64,000 nucleotides of DNA, from assembly GCA_034180045.1 (NCBI GenBank), contig JAXFOY010000020.1, forward strand, positions 1 through 64,000, in the 5' to 3' direction. The DNA comes from Eubacterium_B sp034180045. Lineage in GTDB: Bacteria > Bacillota > Clostridia > Peptostreptococcales > Anaerovoracaceae. How positions within the stretch are numbered: the first letter of the stretch is position 1; each line of letters starts with the position of its first letter. Both the position numbers and the translations under genes were made by a program. Under the pieces are notes generated by a model, which ran no database searches, had not been told where the DNA came from, and was given only the letters and a program-made list of their open reading frames with translations. Positions 8,797 through 18,356 of the stretch are shown here, in pieces.

Positions 8797-11067
8797 ATGC
8801 AAAAAGACAATTTGATTAATCTAGTGGACGAATATCGCAAAGGAAATACCGCGGTATTCGATAGACTTTACACAAGTACCGTTAACGACATGTATCGCTA
8901 TGCGCGCAAGCTGACCAGCGACGAGTCCATAATCGAAGATGCAATACAGGACTCATATATAAAAATTGCCGACTCGATAGAAAGTTTGAGGGATTCCTCA
9001 AGTTTTTTGTCGTGGGGTTTTACTATACTCCGAAATAATATAAACTCTGCTTATCGCAGAAACAGGAACTTTGCGGCAATGCCTGTAGCTGTAGATGCAA
9101 ACGGCAATGAGTTGGAATTCGTAGAGACTTTGGAAACAAATGATATTGAAACGCTTCCCGGCTCAGAGATGGACAGGCGCGAAACCGAAAAAATCATACG
9201 CGAAGCCCTCTATAGTCTTCCTGAGTTACAAAGACAAACTTTAACATATTTCTATTTTGATGAAATGAGTGTGAAAGACATAGCTTTGTTTATGGATTGC
9301 AGTGTCGGCACTGTAAAAAGCAGACTGAACGGCGGCAGAGAAAAACTCAGACTTGCAATTGCGGCACACGAAGAAACTAACGGCTACAGACTTCACGGCT
9401 TACTTCCGTTCCCTCTTATCTCTTCCGCCCTGAAAGCCGCAGATTTGAGCATTGTCTTACCATTATCAAAGTCTTCTGCTCTTCTCGGCAGTATCAAAAG
9501 CTCAGCCGAAGCGCTTTCTTTAACATCCGCCACGGCCGCTAATGCAACGAAAATCGGCTTTAGCACTTTTTCTAAAGGCGCTTCAAAGGCAAGCCCAAAG
9601 GCGGGAGTTGCAAATATTCTCGGCTATACGGCTGTAGCCGTAGTGGCCACAGGCCTTGCCTGCGGAGGAGTATTATACGCACTCGGCACTGGCGGTATTG
9701 ATTCTGCGAACGATACCGGTTCCCGAAATACTGAACGCAGTTTGAGTTCAGACATTTCAAATAAGCAAAAAACCAAGGCTCAACAGGCAAAGAAAAACGA
9801 TGATGTTCTGCAAAAACAGCCACAAAGTACGGACGGACTGCTTTTCGGCAAATTAATTTCCGAGCCGCACAGCCCTGCTAATTCAGTTGCGGGCAGCTTA
9901 GAAAAAGAAGCTGTCAATCCAAAAGCTCTCAGCAACGAAGCTCATGATATTCCCGATTCTGGCAAAACCGAGCCCGATAATCCGTCGATTCCGGACACTC
10001 CTAAACCTGACAAAACCGAGCCTGATAATGTCCTTCCTGATATCCCTGGACCGGAGGAGCCTAAACCTGATTCAGAAAGCTTCAAGTCGCCTATGAGCGC
10101 ATCCAATATTATCAGCGGCATCCAGGGTAAATTCACATCCGATGGAAAGACAAGCTTCATTTCCATTCCTCCAAGCAATTCTTCTATATATAAACTGTCA
10201 AGCTCAGGTCTTGAACCTGTTTGGAGTAATCCCGAATATACTGTAGATTCACTTTTCATACACGAAAACAAACTCTATTTTGCCGCAAATACAGGACAGG
10301 GCGGTTTCATCGCCTCCATCGATGCTGCAAGCGGTGAATTACAAATACTCTACGAAGATTTATATAGCAAATTCAGTGATCTTGTCATAAGCAATAATAC
10401 AGTCTATTTCAGGGCAAATGCGGATGAATTTCATTCCGATGAACTTGCTTTGGCTCTTAACTCTTCCTCTCCACAGAGTGCCAGACTTATTTCCGATTCC
10501 GTACGCAGCTTCAACTCCTTGATTTGTACAGACGGAGTAATGCTCTACGGTATAATTGGAGATGAATTGAAATCCTTGGATATGGTTACGGGCGTTACGA
10601 CTTCAATGACGCGCGTAAATAAAGACAGTCGAGTAATCGCAAGTCCTAAATCGATATATTTTACTGTAAAGTCGGGTGACTCAAGCCAAATTTTGCTTAT
10701 CAAATACAACCCTCTCAGCAATTCCTTTGTTGAGATACTCAGTCTTCCGATTGGTAAGCCGAATATTCTTATTGAAAGTGATGACGAAAAAATTATTTAT
10801 TTGACGGAGAGTTCTGACGGCAATATACAGTTGCTTTCTCAGGAAGCCTTAGTAGATGCGGACAAGAAAATTATCTTTGAAGGCTTGATTCCTATAAGCG
10901 TTCTGGATTCGCGAAACTACAAGAGAAGCTGTTCTTTGCTCGGTTCAGACCGTAAAAAAATCTATGTGCTTACAAATTTAGAAAATGCCGCAGGTGAATC
11001 TCTAAGCTATATACATTCAATATCAAAGGAAACAAAAGAGGTCAAGCAGGTTTCAATATCAAATTAA
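8797..11067 (+). CDS. ECF sigma factor fused to a membrane-anchored extracytoplasmic domain
   Basis: A 756-residue protein, about four times the size of an ordinary ECF sigma factor. Residues 18-92 form sigma region 2 and 131-190 region 4, with the helix-turn-helix SVKDIALFMDCSVGTVKSRL. A Ser/Ala-rich linker (200-265) leads to one hydrophobic segment (about 271-297). A Ser/Pro/Asp-rich stalk follows (about 305-435) with repeated KTEPDN and KPD units, then a C-terminal region of repeated beta-strand units resembling DUF5050-like propellers. The layout predicts a sigma factor held at the membrane by its own sensor, released by proteolysis or acting in place. RBS GTGAGG precedes the ATG, and a strong terminator ends the unit. 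Confidence 0.85.
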   Translation: MQKDNLINLVDEYRKGNTAVFDRLYTSTVNDMYRYARKLTSDESIIEDAIQDSYIKIADSIESLRDSSSFLSWGFTILRNNINSAYRRNRNFAAMPVAVDANGNELEFVETLETNDIETLPGSEMDRRETEKIIREALYSLPELQRQTLTYFYFDEMSVKDIALFMDCSVGTVKSRLNGGREKLRLAIAAHEETNGYRLHGLLPFPLISSALKAADLSIVLPLSKSSALLGSIKSSAEALSLTSATAANATKIGFSTFSKGASKASPKAGVANILGYTAVAVVATGLACGGVLYALGTGGIDSANDTGSRNTERSLSSDISNKQKTKAQQAKKNDDVLQKQPQSTDGLLFGKLISEPHSPANSVAGSLEKEAVNPKALSNEAHDIPDSGKTEPDNPSIPDTPKPDKTEPDNVLPDIPGPEEPKPDSESFKSPMSASNIISGIQGKFTSDGKTSFISIPPSNSSIYKLSSSGLEPVWSNPEYTVDSLFIHENKLYFAANTGQGGFIASIDAASGELQILYEDLYSKFSDLVISNNTVYFRANADEFHSDELALALNSSSPQSARLISDSVRSFNSLICTDGVMLYGIIGDELKSLDMVTGVTTSMTRVNKDSRVIASPKSIYFTVKSGDSSQILLIKYNPLSNSFVEILSLPIGKPNILIESDDEKIIYLTESSDGNIQLLSQEALVDADKKIIFEGLIPISVLDSRNYKRSCSLLGSDRKKIYVLTNLENAAGESLSYIHSISKETKEVKQVSISN

Positions 11068-11081
11068 ATAAAAAGCCTAAT

Positions 11082-11125
11082 ACATCTGCTTAATGTAGTC
11101 AAATACATAAAGCAGATGTTTTTTT
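11082..11125 (+). terminator. Intrinsic terminator
   Basis: ACATCTGCTT (11082-11091) pairs with AAGCAGATGT (11110-11119) and is followed by a run of T, 15 bases after the stop of the sigma factor gene. Confidence 0.85.
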
Positions 11126-11135
11126 GTAAAAATGC

Positions 11136-11166
11136 TTGACTCCTACTCTGCGTAATAGTTCATATT
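11136..11166 (+). promoter_or_regulatory. MerR-type promoter and operator
   Basis: TTGACT (11136-11141) and a CATATT -10 (11161-11166) are separated by 19 bases, the overlong spacing typical of MerR-activated promoters. Between them lies an inverted repeat, ACTCCTAC (11139-11146) and GTAATAGT (11152-11159), matching at six of eight positions. It sits directly upstream of a merR-family gene, so autoregulation is likely. Confidence 0.65.
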
Positions 11167-11189
11167 AGTATTAAAGAAAGGAGGTCAAA

Positions 11190-11918
11190 TTGATGATAAC
11201 AATAAAAAAACTCAGCGACATCGCCGGCGTCAGTGTTCGAACCCTGCAATACTATGATAAGATAGGGCTGCTTAAGCCGTCGGATTATACTGAAAGCGGT
11301 TATCGTTTGTACAGCGAGCAGGACGCAGAAACTCTGCAATACATCCTTTTATTCAAGGAGTTGGAATTCTCATTGCAGGATATTAAAGCGATGATAAAAA
11401 GCGCCGACTTTGACAAGAAAAAAGCGATTGAACAGCAAATTGAACTGCTCACGCTTAAACGAGAACATCTTGACAATCTAATTTTATTTGCAAAAGGGCT
11501 GAAACTGGTAGGGGTGAATTATATGGATTTTAGGGCATTTGATAAACGAAAGATTGATGAGTACGCTAAACAGGCTCGTGAATCTTGGTGCAATACCGAG
11601 GAGTTTAAGGAGTTTGAAGAAAAAAACAGCCTTAGAAGTGACAAGGAAAATAGAATGATTGAAAAACATTTTATGATGATTTTCGCTGAATTCGGTATGA
11701 TTAAGGAAAAAAGCTATGAATCCGATGAAGCGCAAGCCCTTGTCAAAAAGCTTCAGGACTTCATAACGGATAAATTCTATACCTGTAATAACAAAATTTT
11801 ATCTCTACTTGGTAAAATGTATGCCGGAGGTGGAGATTTTACTGAGAATATCGATGCCGTAGGCGGGGAAGGAACATCAGAATTTGTTAATAAGGCTATT
11901 GAATATTACTGTAGGTAG
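11190..11918 (+). CDS. MerR family regulator with TipA-like effector domain
   Basis: A 242-residue protein with an N-terminal MerR winged helix (IKKLSDIAGVSVRTLQYYDKIGLL), a dimerisation coiled coil (about residues 70-105) and a C-terminal domain of the TipAS type (about 120-240), which in known members binds antibiotics or other ligands. Two ATGs are adjacent behind AAAGGAGG (11175-11182). The 19-base promoter spacer upstream suggests it activates its own gene. No separate target gene is adjacent on the plus strand, so its wider regulon is not visible. Confidence 0.85.
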   Translation: MMITIKKLSDIAGVSVRTLQYYDKIGLLKPSDYTESGYRLYSEQDAETLQYILLFKELEFSLQDIKAMIKSADFDKKKAIEQQIELLTLKREHLDNLILFAKGLKLVGVNYMDFRAFDKRKIDEYAKQARESWCNTEEFKEFEEKNSLRSDKENRMIEKHFMMIFAEFGMIKEKSYESDEAQALVKKLQDFITDKFYTCNNKILSLLGKMYAGGGDFTENIDAVGGEGTSEFVNKAIEYYCR

Positions 11919-11942
11919 TGAAATTTCAATTCGTTATCAAAA

Positions 11943-11969
11943 GAGCCGGAAAACATCCGGCTCCTTTTT
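11943..11969. terminator. Bidirectional terminator between merR and oppF
   Basis: GAGCCGGA (11943-11950) pairs with TCCGGCTC (11956-11963) around a 5-base loop. T-rich sequence follows on the plus strand and A/T-rich sequence on the minus strand, so it serves both convergent genes. Confidence 0.85.
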
Positions 11970-11970
11970 A

Positions 11971-12909
11971 TCATTCCTGTTCAGCTTTATATTTTGCAAA
12001 CTCCGCTTCGTTTGCCCATACAAAGTGTTCCTTTCTTATTTCTCTCCACTGCGGCTTATCTACTGAATAGTCATGCTGTGACGGGTCGTAGACCTTAAGA
12101 ACCTTTTTTCTTTCACGTTCCGGATCCGGCATCGGAATGGCGGATAAAAGTGACTGCGTATACGGATGTATAGGATGCGCAAACAACTCCTCGGTTTCCG
12201 CAAGTTCGACAAGAACACCTTTGTGAATTACACAGATTCTGTCACAGATAAATCTCATTACCGAAAGGTCGTGTGAAATGAAGAGATATGTCAGTTCGAG
12301 TTCGCGCTGAAGCTTTGCCATAAGATTAAGGACCTGCGCTCGTATGGATACATCCAAAGCGGAAATAGGTTCGTCCGCAATAATGAACTCGGGACTCATT
12401 ACCACTGCCCTTGCAATTCCTATACGTTGTCTTTGTCCTCCGGAAAACTCATGTGGAAACCTGCTGGCAAATTCAGGTAACAGCCCAACCGAATCGAGCG
12501 CTTCTGAAATTATTTGATTTTTTTCTTCTTTACTGAGCTTTTTCGGCAGATTCAGCAATCCTTCCGATATTATATAATCGACTTTGGCACGCTCATTCAA
12601 CGATGCCATAGGGTCTTGAAATATCATCTGAATCTTTCGCGTAACTTCTTTGTCTTTCTCTTTCGAAATCTTACCGCTAATTCGCTCTCCGTCATAGATA
12701 ATCTCTCCGCCCGCCGTAGGATTAATCCTGATTATAGCCCTTCCTATCGTCGTCTTTCCTGATCCCGACTCTCCTACAAGACCAAAGGTTTCACCTTTAT
12801 AAATTTGAAAGCTCGCCCTGTCGACAGCGGTAAACGGATGTCTGCGAGAGCCGAACTTAACCGTGAGATCACGAACATCTACAAGAACCTTCTTTTCTTT
12901 ATCGCCCAT
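11971..12909 (-). CDS. oppF: Oligopeptide ABC transporter ATPase, OppF type
   Basis: A 312-residue ATPase of the Opp/Dpp peptide importer; with OppD it forms the heterodimeric motor on the cytoplasmic side. It shows Walker A GESGSGKTT, signature SGGQRQRIGIARA, Walker B FIIADEP and the C-terminal oligopeptide/dipeptide extension (HPIHPYTQSLLSAIP). I chose the ATG at 12909: it follows the oppD TAA by one base and has AGGAGG at 7-base spacing, whereas upstream starts would lie inside oppD. It is the last gene of the operon oppABCDF. Confidence 0.93.
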   Translation of the reverse strand: MGDKEKKVLVDVRDLTVKFGSRRHPFTAVDRASFQIYKGETFGLVGESGSGKTTIGRAIIRINPTAGGEIIYDGERISGKISKEKDKEVTRKIQMIFQDPMASLNERAKVDYIISEGLLNLPKKLSKEEKNQIISEALDSVGLLPEFASRFPHEFSGGQRQRIGIARAVVMSPEFIIADEPISALDVSIRAQVLNLMAKLQRELELTYLFISHDLSVMRFICDRICVIHKGVLVELAETEELFAHPIHPYTQSLLSAIPMPDPERERKKVLKVYDPSQHDYSVDKPQWREIRKEHFVWANEAEFAKYKAEQE

Positions 12910-12910
12910 C

Positions 12911-13969
12911 TTACAGCCTCCTCTCTGCAAGTCTTTTAACAGCATCCGGTGGATCGAGTTTAGGAGCGCGAGGATCCATCAACCAGGTTCTCACCTTATG
13001 CGTCGGACTTACATCAAAGAACGGCGGTCTTTCTACAAAGTCAATATTCAGGGCATAAGGGTTACGAGGAGCAAATGCATCACCTTTAATTTCCTGCATC
13101 AAGTTAGGCGGGGTTCCCGTAATCGAGTACAAATCTTCTCCTTTTATTCCAAGCTGTGGAAGCGAACTCAAAAGCGCCCATGTATAAGGATGTTTAGCTC
13201 CATAGAAAATTTCCTCACATTTTCCGACTTCAATTATATCACCTGCATACATTACCGCTATCCTATCTGCCACATTAGCAACTACACCTAAATCGTGGGT
13301 TATATATATAGTCGTTAGCTCAAGCTTCTGCTGCAAATCACGAATCAATTTCAGAATTTGCGCCTGAATAGTAACATCAAGAGCTGTAGTAGGTTCGTCG
13401 CAAATCAAAACTCTCGGCTCACACGCAAGCGCAATTGCTATGACAACTCGTTGCCTCATTCCTCCTGAAAATTCATGCGGATACTGCTTACAGCGCCTTT
13501 CCGGCTCATTTATACCTACATCGCTTAAAAGTTCAACTGCACGCTTGTGTGCTTCTTCTTTTGTTACATCTCTGTGAAGAAGAACGGTCTCTTCAAGCTG
13601 ATGTCCTATTGTTTTGAGCGGATTAAGCGAAGTCATCGGGTCCTGCATAATCATGGCAATTTGCTTTCCCCTTATAGTTAACCATTCTTTTTCGCTTTCA
13701 TATGTAGAAAGGTCAACTATCTTTTCGTTGCCGTCCTTGTCTTTATCTCTAAAATAGATATGTCCGGAATCTATTCTTCCGTTAGAATCAAGCATGCCAA
13801 GGAAAGTCTTTGTAAACACGGACTTCCCTGATCCTGATTCTCCTACGATTGCAATACTCTCACCTCTATTGATATCTAAACTGATACCGCGAATTACATT
13901 GAGGGTATCACCTCTAAGGCTGAATTTCACATGGAGATCGTCAACTGACAATATTACATTATTATCCAT
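12911..13969 (-). CDS. oppD: Oligopeptide ABC transporter ATPase, OppD type
   Basis: A 352-residue ATPase partner of OppF. It shows Walker A GESGSGKSV, signature SGGMRQRVVIAIA, Walker B VLICDEP and a C-terminal extension with the usual P-Y-T-W-A-L-L segment. This type can carry an iron-sulfur cluster in some species, but I see no clear four-Cys motif. The ATG at 13969 has AGGAGG at 8-base spacing; a GTG three codons earlier overlaps the ribosome site. It begins 12 bases after the oppC stop. Confidence 0.93.
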   Translation of the reverse strand: MDNNVILSVDDLHVKFSLRGDTLNVIRGISLDINRGESIAIVGESGSGKSVFTKTFLGMLDSNGRIDSGHIYFRDKDKDGNEKIVDLSTYESEKEWLTIRGKQIAMIMQDPMTSLNPLKTIGHQLEETVLLHRDVTKEEAHKRAVELLSDVGINEPERRCKQYPHEFSGGMRQRVVIAIALACEPRVLICDEPTTALDVTIQAQILKLIRDLQQKLELTTIYITHDLGVVANVADRIAVMYAGDIIEVGKCEEIFYGAKHPYTWALLSSLPQLGIKGEDLYSITGTPPNLMQEIKGDAFAPRNPYALNIDFVERPPFFDVSPTHKVRTWLMDPRAPKLDPPDAVKRLAERRL

Positions 13970-13981
13970 TAAATCCACCTC

Positions 13982-15058
13982 CTATCGATGATTTCTTGGG
14001 TCAGCAGAATCTGAGAAAGCATTACCGATAACATAGAATGAAATAGTAATGAGTGAAAGAACCGCTGTTGGGAATATAAGCTGATATCTTAGGGCAGGAC
14101 TCATCATCAAAGCTCGACCCGAGTTGACCAGATTTCCAAGCGACGGTGTGCTTGGCGGTAATCCCAATCCAATGTATGTTACAAATACTTCGTTGCTGAT
14201 GGCTCCCGGAATAGTCAGCGCCATTCTCAGCATGATAACCGAAACTATATACGGCAAAAGATTTTTGAGTATAATCCTATGAATAGGGGTTCCTAAACAC
14301 CTTGATGCCAGGTTGTAGTCACGGTCGCGAATCATCAAAATCTGATTTCTTATAAACAGTGCCATAGAAAGCCATCCTGTTATACTCATCGCAAAAATTA
14401 AAGTAAACATATTCCTTTCCATGATATACGCAAGAAGCACAAGCACTATGGTCTGCGGAACATTATCGAAAATATTCCATAGTTCCGTAAAGAAGAAATC
14501 GAGTTTACGAACATATCCCCAAAGAAGCCCTATGGTAATCCCTACAGCCGCTTCTACTAATGCAACAACAAAACCTATTAGCAGAGAGGTTCTCGTACCC
14601 GACCAAATGCGCGCCCAGAGATCCTGACCCGCATTATTTGTACCGAATAAGAACTTTCCGCCGGGTTGTTGGTTGCTCATTGCACTGCCGCTTGCATTAA
14701 AGAAAATCTTATTAGGATCGGCTTGTCCCGGCAGGAGAGGTTGAATAAATGTAAATAGTAGCAGCGCCAACATTATTATTAGGAAAGCAACAGCCACCTT
14801 TCTGTGAAAGAAAGTGTTTAATGTGGAGCGCCAATATGAATATGCTTTGAATCCCAGTCGCTCCGACTCCCTTAAATCGTGTGCCGCAAAGCTGAACTTT
14901 TCAGCTTCATTCATATTTTCCCGATTCGTTTTAGCCCCTGATACAGGTCCATCGCCCAAACCGCCGCTTTCAATTTTGTCAAGTTCTTTTGCAATAGCAA
15001 TGCTTGCGTTGTCTTCAAGCTTCTTTGACATGTGGTCTTTAATTGAAAACTTATTCAT
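13982..15058 (-). CDS. oppC: Oligopeptide ABC transporter permease, OppC type
   Basis: A 358-residue inner permease. A long polar N-terminal segment (residues 1-85) precedes the first membrane helix, followed by the OppC domain with GTNNAGQDLWARI (periplasmic-side loop motif GTDxxGRD in the family) and five more helices. The cytoplasmic EAA loop reads ASRCLGTPIHRIILKNLLP. Its ATG overlaps the oppB stop (TAATG), which implies translational coupling. AGGAGG lies upstream. Confidence 0.92.
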   Translation of the reverse strand: MNKFSIKDHMSKKLEDNASIAIAKELDKIESGGLGDGPVSGAKTNRENMNEAEKFSFAAHDLRESERLGFKAYSYWRSTLNTFFHRKVAVAFLIIMLALLLFTFIQPLLPGQADPNKIFFNASGSAMSNQQPGGKFLFGTNNAGQDLWARIWSGTRTSLLIGFVVALVEAAVGITIGLLWGYVRKLDFFFTELWNIFDNVPQTIVLVLLAYIMERNMFTLIFAMSITGWLSMALFIRNQILMIRDRDYNLASRCLGTPIHRIILKNLLPYIVSVIMLRMALTIPGAISNEVFVTYIGLGLPPSTPSLGNLVNSGRALMMSPALRYQLIFPTAVLSLITISFYVIGNAFSDSADPRNHR

Positions 15059-15999
15059 TAACGAGAACCTCCTTTCTTGCTAAACGAGATTCGTGGATCT
15101 ACCATAGTCATCATTATATCTCCCAAAATCAGACCAATGATGCTAAGCGCCGAATATATAAGTACTAGTGCCTGAACAATGGTGTTGTCCTGGCTCTGAA
15201 TACACTTTACCAAAAGGCCTCCCATTCCCGGAATCGAGTAAAGCGACTCGACATATATTGACCCTACCATTGTAAGCAGGAATGAAGTTGGAATATATTG
15301 AACAAGAGGTACAAAGGCATTACGGAAAATCTGTTTATTCATAACATCCTTTGTTTTTACGCCTTTTGCGATTGCAAGCTTTACATAGTCCTTGTTGCTT
15401 TCGTCTATCATATACCTTCTGAGCCACATGCTGTAGTATGCTATATTGCCCAGCGAAAGTGAAATCACAGGCAAGATATATGTGAACCAGTTTCCGCGCG
15501 AAAACAAAATAGGCAATCCAAAAATACTGGTTCCGTACATCTGTATAAATAGATAATATACGACCGCAGGAACTGCATTAATCATTACGATAAAAATCGT
15601 TCCCATGTGATCCGGAATTCTTCCTTTGTAATGTGCCATCACTCTGCCTAGGGGGATGCCCAAAAGCAACGAAAGTGCCAGAGAAACTGCCCCAAGCCCC
15701 ATAGAAACAGGAATTTTGTCCGCAATAATTTCGGTAATCTTAATACCGGGGCGATATCGTGATGATTTACCTAAATCACCATGAATCAAATCGTTATAAA
15801 ATCGTCCGAGTTGAACCGGAAGCGGATCTTTTAATCCTTTGATCTCTAACTGCCTTTGTACCTGAGACTCCGTCATTTTATCAAAATTATTAAAGTAGCC
15901 CTCTATAGGCATCAATCTCAGTAGGCAGAAAACTATCGTACATACGATAAATAGAGTTACAAAGGAGCGTAAGATTCTTTTTGTTAAGTAAGAAGCCAT
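15058..15999 (-). CDS. oppB: Oligopeptide ABC transporter permease, OppB type
   Basis: A 313-residue permease with six predicted helices, the N-terminal MASYLTKRILRS anchor and the EAA loop (YVKLAIAKGVKTKDVMNKQIFRNA). It pairs with OppC to make the membrane channel for peptides delivered by OppA. The gene starts 192 bases downstream of oppA, after a hairpin that could lower expression of the membrane genes relative to the binding protein, and overlaps oppC by one base. Confidence 0.92.
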   Translation of the reverse strand: MASYLTKRILRSFVTLFIVCTIVFCLLRLMPIEGYFNNFDKMTESQVQRQLEIKGLKDPLPVQLGRFYNDLIHGDLGKSSRYRPGIKITEIIADKIPVSMGLGAVSLALSLLLGIPLGRVMAHYKGRIPDHMGTIFIVMINAVPAVVYYLFIQMYGTSIFGLPILFSRGNWFTYILPVISLSLGNIAYYSMWLRRYMIDESNKDYVKLAIAKGVKTKDVMNKQIFRNAFVPLVQYIPTSFLLTMVGSIYVESLYSIPGMGGLLVKCIQSQDNTIVQALVLIYSALSIIGLILGDIMMTMVDPRISFSKKGGSR

Positions 16000-16105
16000 G
16001 TATTTGCCCCCCGTCTTTCTAAATTTTCAGCTCAATTATGTATATCGGATAAAATAAGCTCGCCATTAAATATTACCTGCCCCTAGTCTTCGTTTTATCA
16101 AGAAT

Positions 16106-16135
16106 AGCCGGGGGACTACATAAATCCACCCGGCT
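16106..16135 (-). terminator. Intercistronic hairpin between oppA and oppB
   Basis: On the minus strand AGCCGGG (16135-16129) pairs with CCCGGCT (16112-16106). There is no proper U-tract, so it is more likely an RNA-stabilising or attenuating hairpin that keeps OppA in excess than a full terminator. Confidence 0.5.
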
Positions 16136-16191
16136 ACGGCAAATATTAATAATCGCGTTTGTTGCTGTGTTTACTTTGCTAAATCGGAAAT

Positions 16192-18099
16192 TTATTTTTC
16201 TTTAGTAAGTTCTTTTTCCCATTCTTTCAGTTTATCGTTGAACTGCTCTGTGTTGAGTGGGGTTTCTAAGATGTGCATTCCCTTGTATTTAAGTGAAGCT
16301 ACACCATATGGAGCATATGAACCTTGGAACGGATCAAGATATGCTGCCGTGTATCCTGCATCAAGACCATAAGGAATTACTATGGCATGCTCCAGAAGAA
16401 TTGCTTCAGCCTTTGCAAACGCTTCGTATCTTTCACCTATCTTGTTAGGATCTGTAATTTTATTTGCTTTATCTATAGCTGCATAGTATTCATCCATAAT
16501 TGCTTTAGTTGAAGCATCCTGACTTGCATATTCACGACCGTATGAATTTTCTTTTCCAAATGGATCTGCATATGTTAGAGGATCCGCATAGTCGCAGCCG
16601 TAATTGCACTTCATAAATGCAAACTTATTGCTTCTCCTGATATTTGTCAGGAAGCTCTGAGTAGGACCCTGCTCGACGATGATATCGATATAGTCTGTCC
16701 CCAACAATCCTTCAAGCTGTTTTTCTATATACGTGCATTCTGAATCCCAGTCAGCAACCGCAGGATTATAAAGCATAGGAACCTTTATAGGCAGTTTGGC
16801 TCCGGATGCTTCCAGTTCCTTCTTAGCTTTCGCTGCAAAGTCCTTTGCCTTTTCCTCGTTGAAATATGCGTCTACTCCATCTTTATTAGCAGCTAATTCT
16901 TTGAATACATCCTGAGCTGTATAGTCCTTGCCCTCTGCCGAAACAAAGTTGGTAGGAGTAATTGTATTCAGCACTAGAGCCTCAGCATTGTTTTCATTTG
17001 AAATCTTCTTAGCTCCGACTCTGTTGATTCCGTAGAAGAATGATTTACGGAAGTTTTCGTTATTAACTGCTTTCTTCCAATTTTCAGGTTCATACTTTTC
17101 GTCAAACTTAGGATCATACTGGAAAGTGAAGAAGTAGCTGTAGTCAGGAACTACTCTTGTTGGATGGAATAAATCCTTTGTCTTGTCGTTTTCCGACCAG
17201 CTCTTTGCCATCGTGCTTGTTATTGTAGCTTCTTCCAGCTCACCTCTCTGGTACATTTCACCTGAAAGGGTTGCCGCTTCCGCGTTATATGTAGATGTTA
17301 TAGTTTCGATAAACACATCATCCGCTTCAAAGTAATCAGCGTTTTTAAGCATGGTGTATTTTTCACCTGCGCTGTATTCACTTAGATAATATGCGCCGCA
17401 GTACCATAACTTGTCATATGATATTCCGTCAAGCGCTTCGGAGAATTTGTTCCAATCTTCAGTTTTCCAGTCGGCACGCTTATCCCATTCGCCAAACTGT
17501 TTTAGCATATCTGATGAAGCCGGTGCGAAACATCCGTATGTCAAACATGATAGGAAGTATGGACATTCAGCATCAAGCTTGAACTCAAGTGTGTAATCGT
17601 CAACGGCCTTAATTCCTACGTCCTCCCACTTAACAGTTCCGTCAGTCAAAGCCTCTGAGCCTGCCCCCGCATTCTTAATCTTCGCAGCGGAGAACATATA
17701 TGCTGCTGAAGCATCGAACTTAAGTGCATACTCTGCCGCATTCACAAAATCTTGAGCCTTTACTTCGCCCATTTCTTCATGTGCCGAATTAAACCACTTA
17801 ACACCCTTGCGCAGCTTGAACGTCCACGTCTTGCCATCTTTGGAAGTCTCCCATTTCTCGGCAAGCGCCGGTTTAATATGTCCTGTGGAGTCATACTGGA
17901 TCAGCCATTCCTGAGTATTTGCAGGAATCCCCATATCTCCGGTAAGTGTTGTGTTGAGATAGTTGAGAGTTGTTACATCAGACGAATAAAGTGCACGGTA
18001 TTCCGTTTTGCCTGAATCGTTGCTTCCCCCTCCGCAAGCAGTCAGCATGCCGGCTAGCAGCAACGCGCTAATAAGCGTTACAAAAATCTTTTTCTTCAT
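16192..18099 (-). CDS. oppA: Peptide-binding lipoprotein, OppA type
   Basis: A 635-residue extracytoplasmic substrate-binding protein (SBP family 5). A lipoprotein signal peptide is clear: MKKK start, hydrophobic core and lipobox LTAC with Cys22 as the lipidated residue. The mature part contains the family pattern ALAEKWETSKDGKTWTFKLR near residue 78 and DYTLEFKL. It captures peptides and passes them to OppBC. First gene of the opp operon, read from an extended -10 promoter about 100 bases upstream. AGGAGG precedes the ATG. Confidence 0.93.
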   Translation of the reverse strand: MKKKIFVTLISALLLAGMLTACGGGSNDSGKTEYRALYSSDVTTLNYLNTTLTGDMGIPANTQEWLIQYDSTGHIKPALAEKWETSKDGKTWTFKLRKGVKWFNSAHEEMGEVKAQDFVNAAEYALKFDASAAYMFSAAKIKNAGAGSEALTDGTVKWEDVGIKAVDDYTLEFKLDAECPYFLSCLTYGCFAPASSDMLKQFGEWDKRADWKTEDWNKFSEALDGISYDKLWYCGAYYLSEYSAGEKYTMLKNADYFEADDVFIETITSTYNAEAATLSGEMYQRGELEEATITSTMAKSWSENDKTKDLFHPTRVVPDYSYFFTFQYDPKFDEKYEPENWKKAVNNENFRKSFFYGINRVGAKKISNENNAEALVLNTITPTNFVSAEGKDYTAQDVFKELAANKDGVDAYFNEEKAKDFAAKAKKELEASGAKLPIKVPMLYNPAVADWDSECTYIEKQLEGLLGTDYIDIIVEQGPTQSFLTNIRRSNKFAFMKCNYGCDYADPLTYADPFGKENSYGREYASQDASTKAIMDEYYAAIDKANKITDPNKIGERYEAFAKAEAILLEHAIVIPYGLDAGYTAAYLDPFQGSYAPYGVASLKYKGMHILETPLNTEQFNDKLKEWEKELTKEK

Positions 18100-18198
18100 T
18101 TCTCTTGCCTCCTACAAACAATTAGTCTTCCTAATGTTTTGATATATTAGGTGGTTATTTTGGCTGTGCCTTCACTTTACAGCCTCAAGCTTTCCTGT

Positions 18199-18204
18199 AT
18201 TATA
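18199..18204 (-). promoter_or_regulatory. Extended -10 promoter of the opp operon
   Basis: On the minus strand TGATATAAT gives a perfect -10 hexamer with the upstream TG of extended -10 promoters. The -35 is poor. This would leave a leader of about 90 bases before oppA; I see no riboswitch in it. Confidence 0.5.
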
Positions 18205-18356
18205 TCACAGTTTCTTCATATTTCTACTTTTTTTTGAATATTTAGTTATGAAATTCGGTAATTGAATTTATCAAATTCATTAAGGCTTAAGTGAACATTA
18301 ATTTTATTCCATTAAAGCGATAAACCCAATGTGTGTTTTTCAATACTTTATACCAA

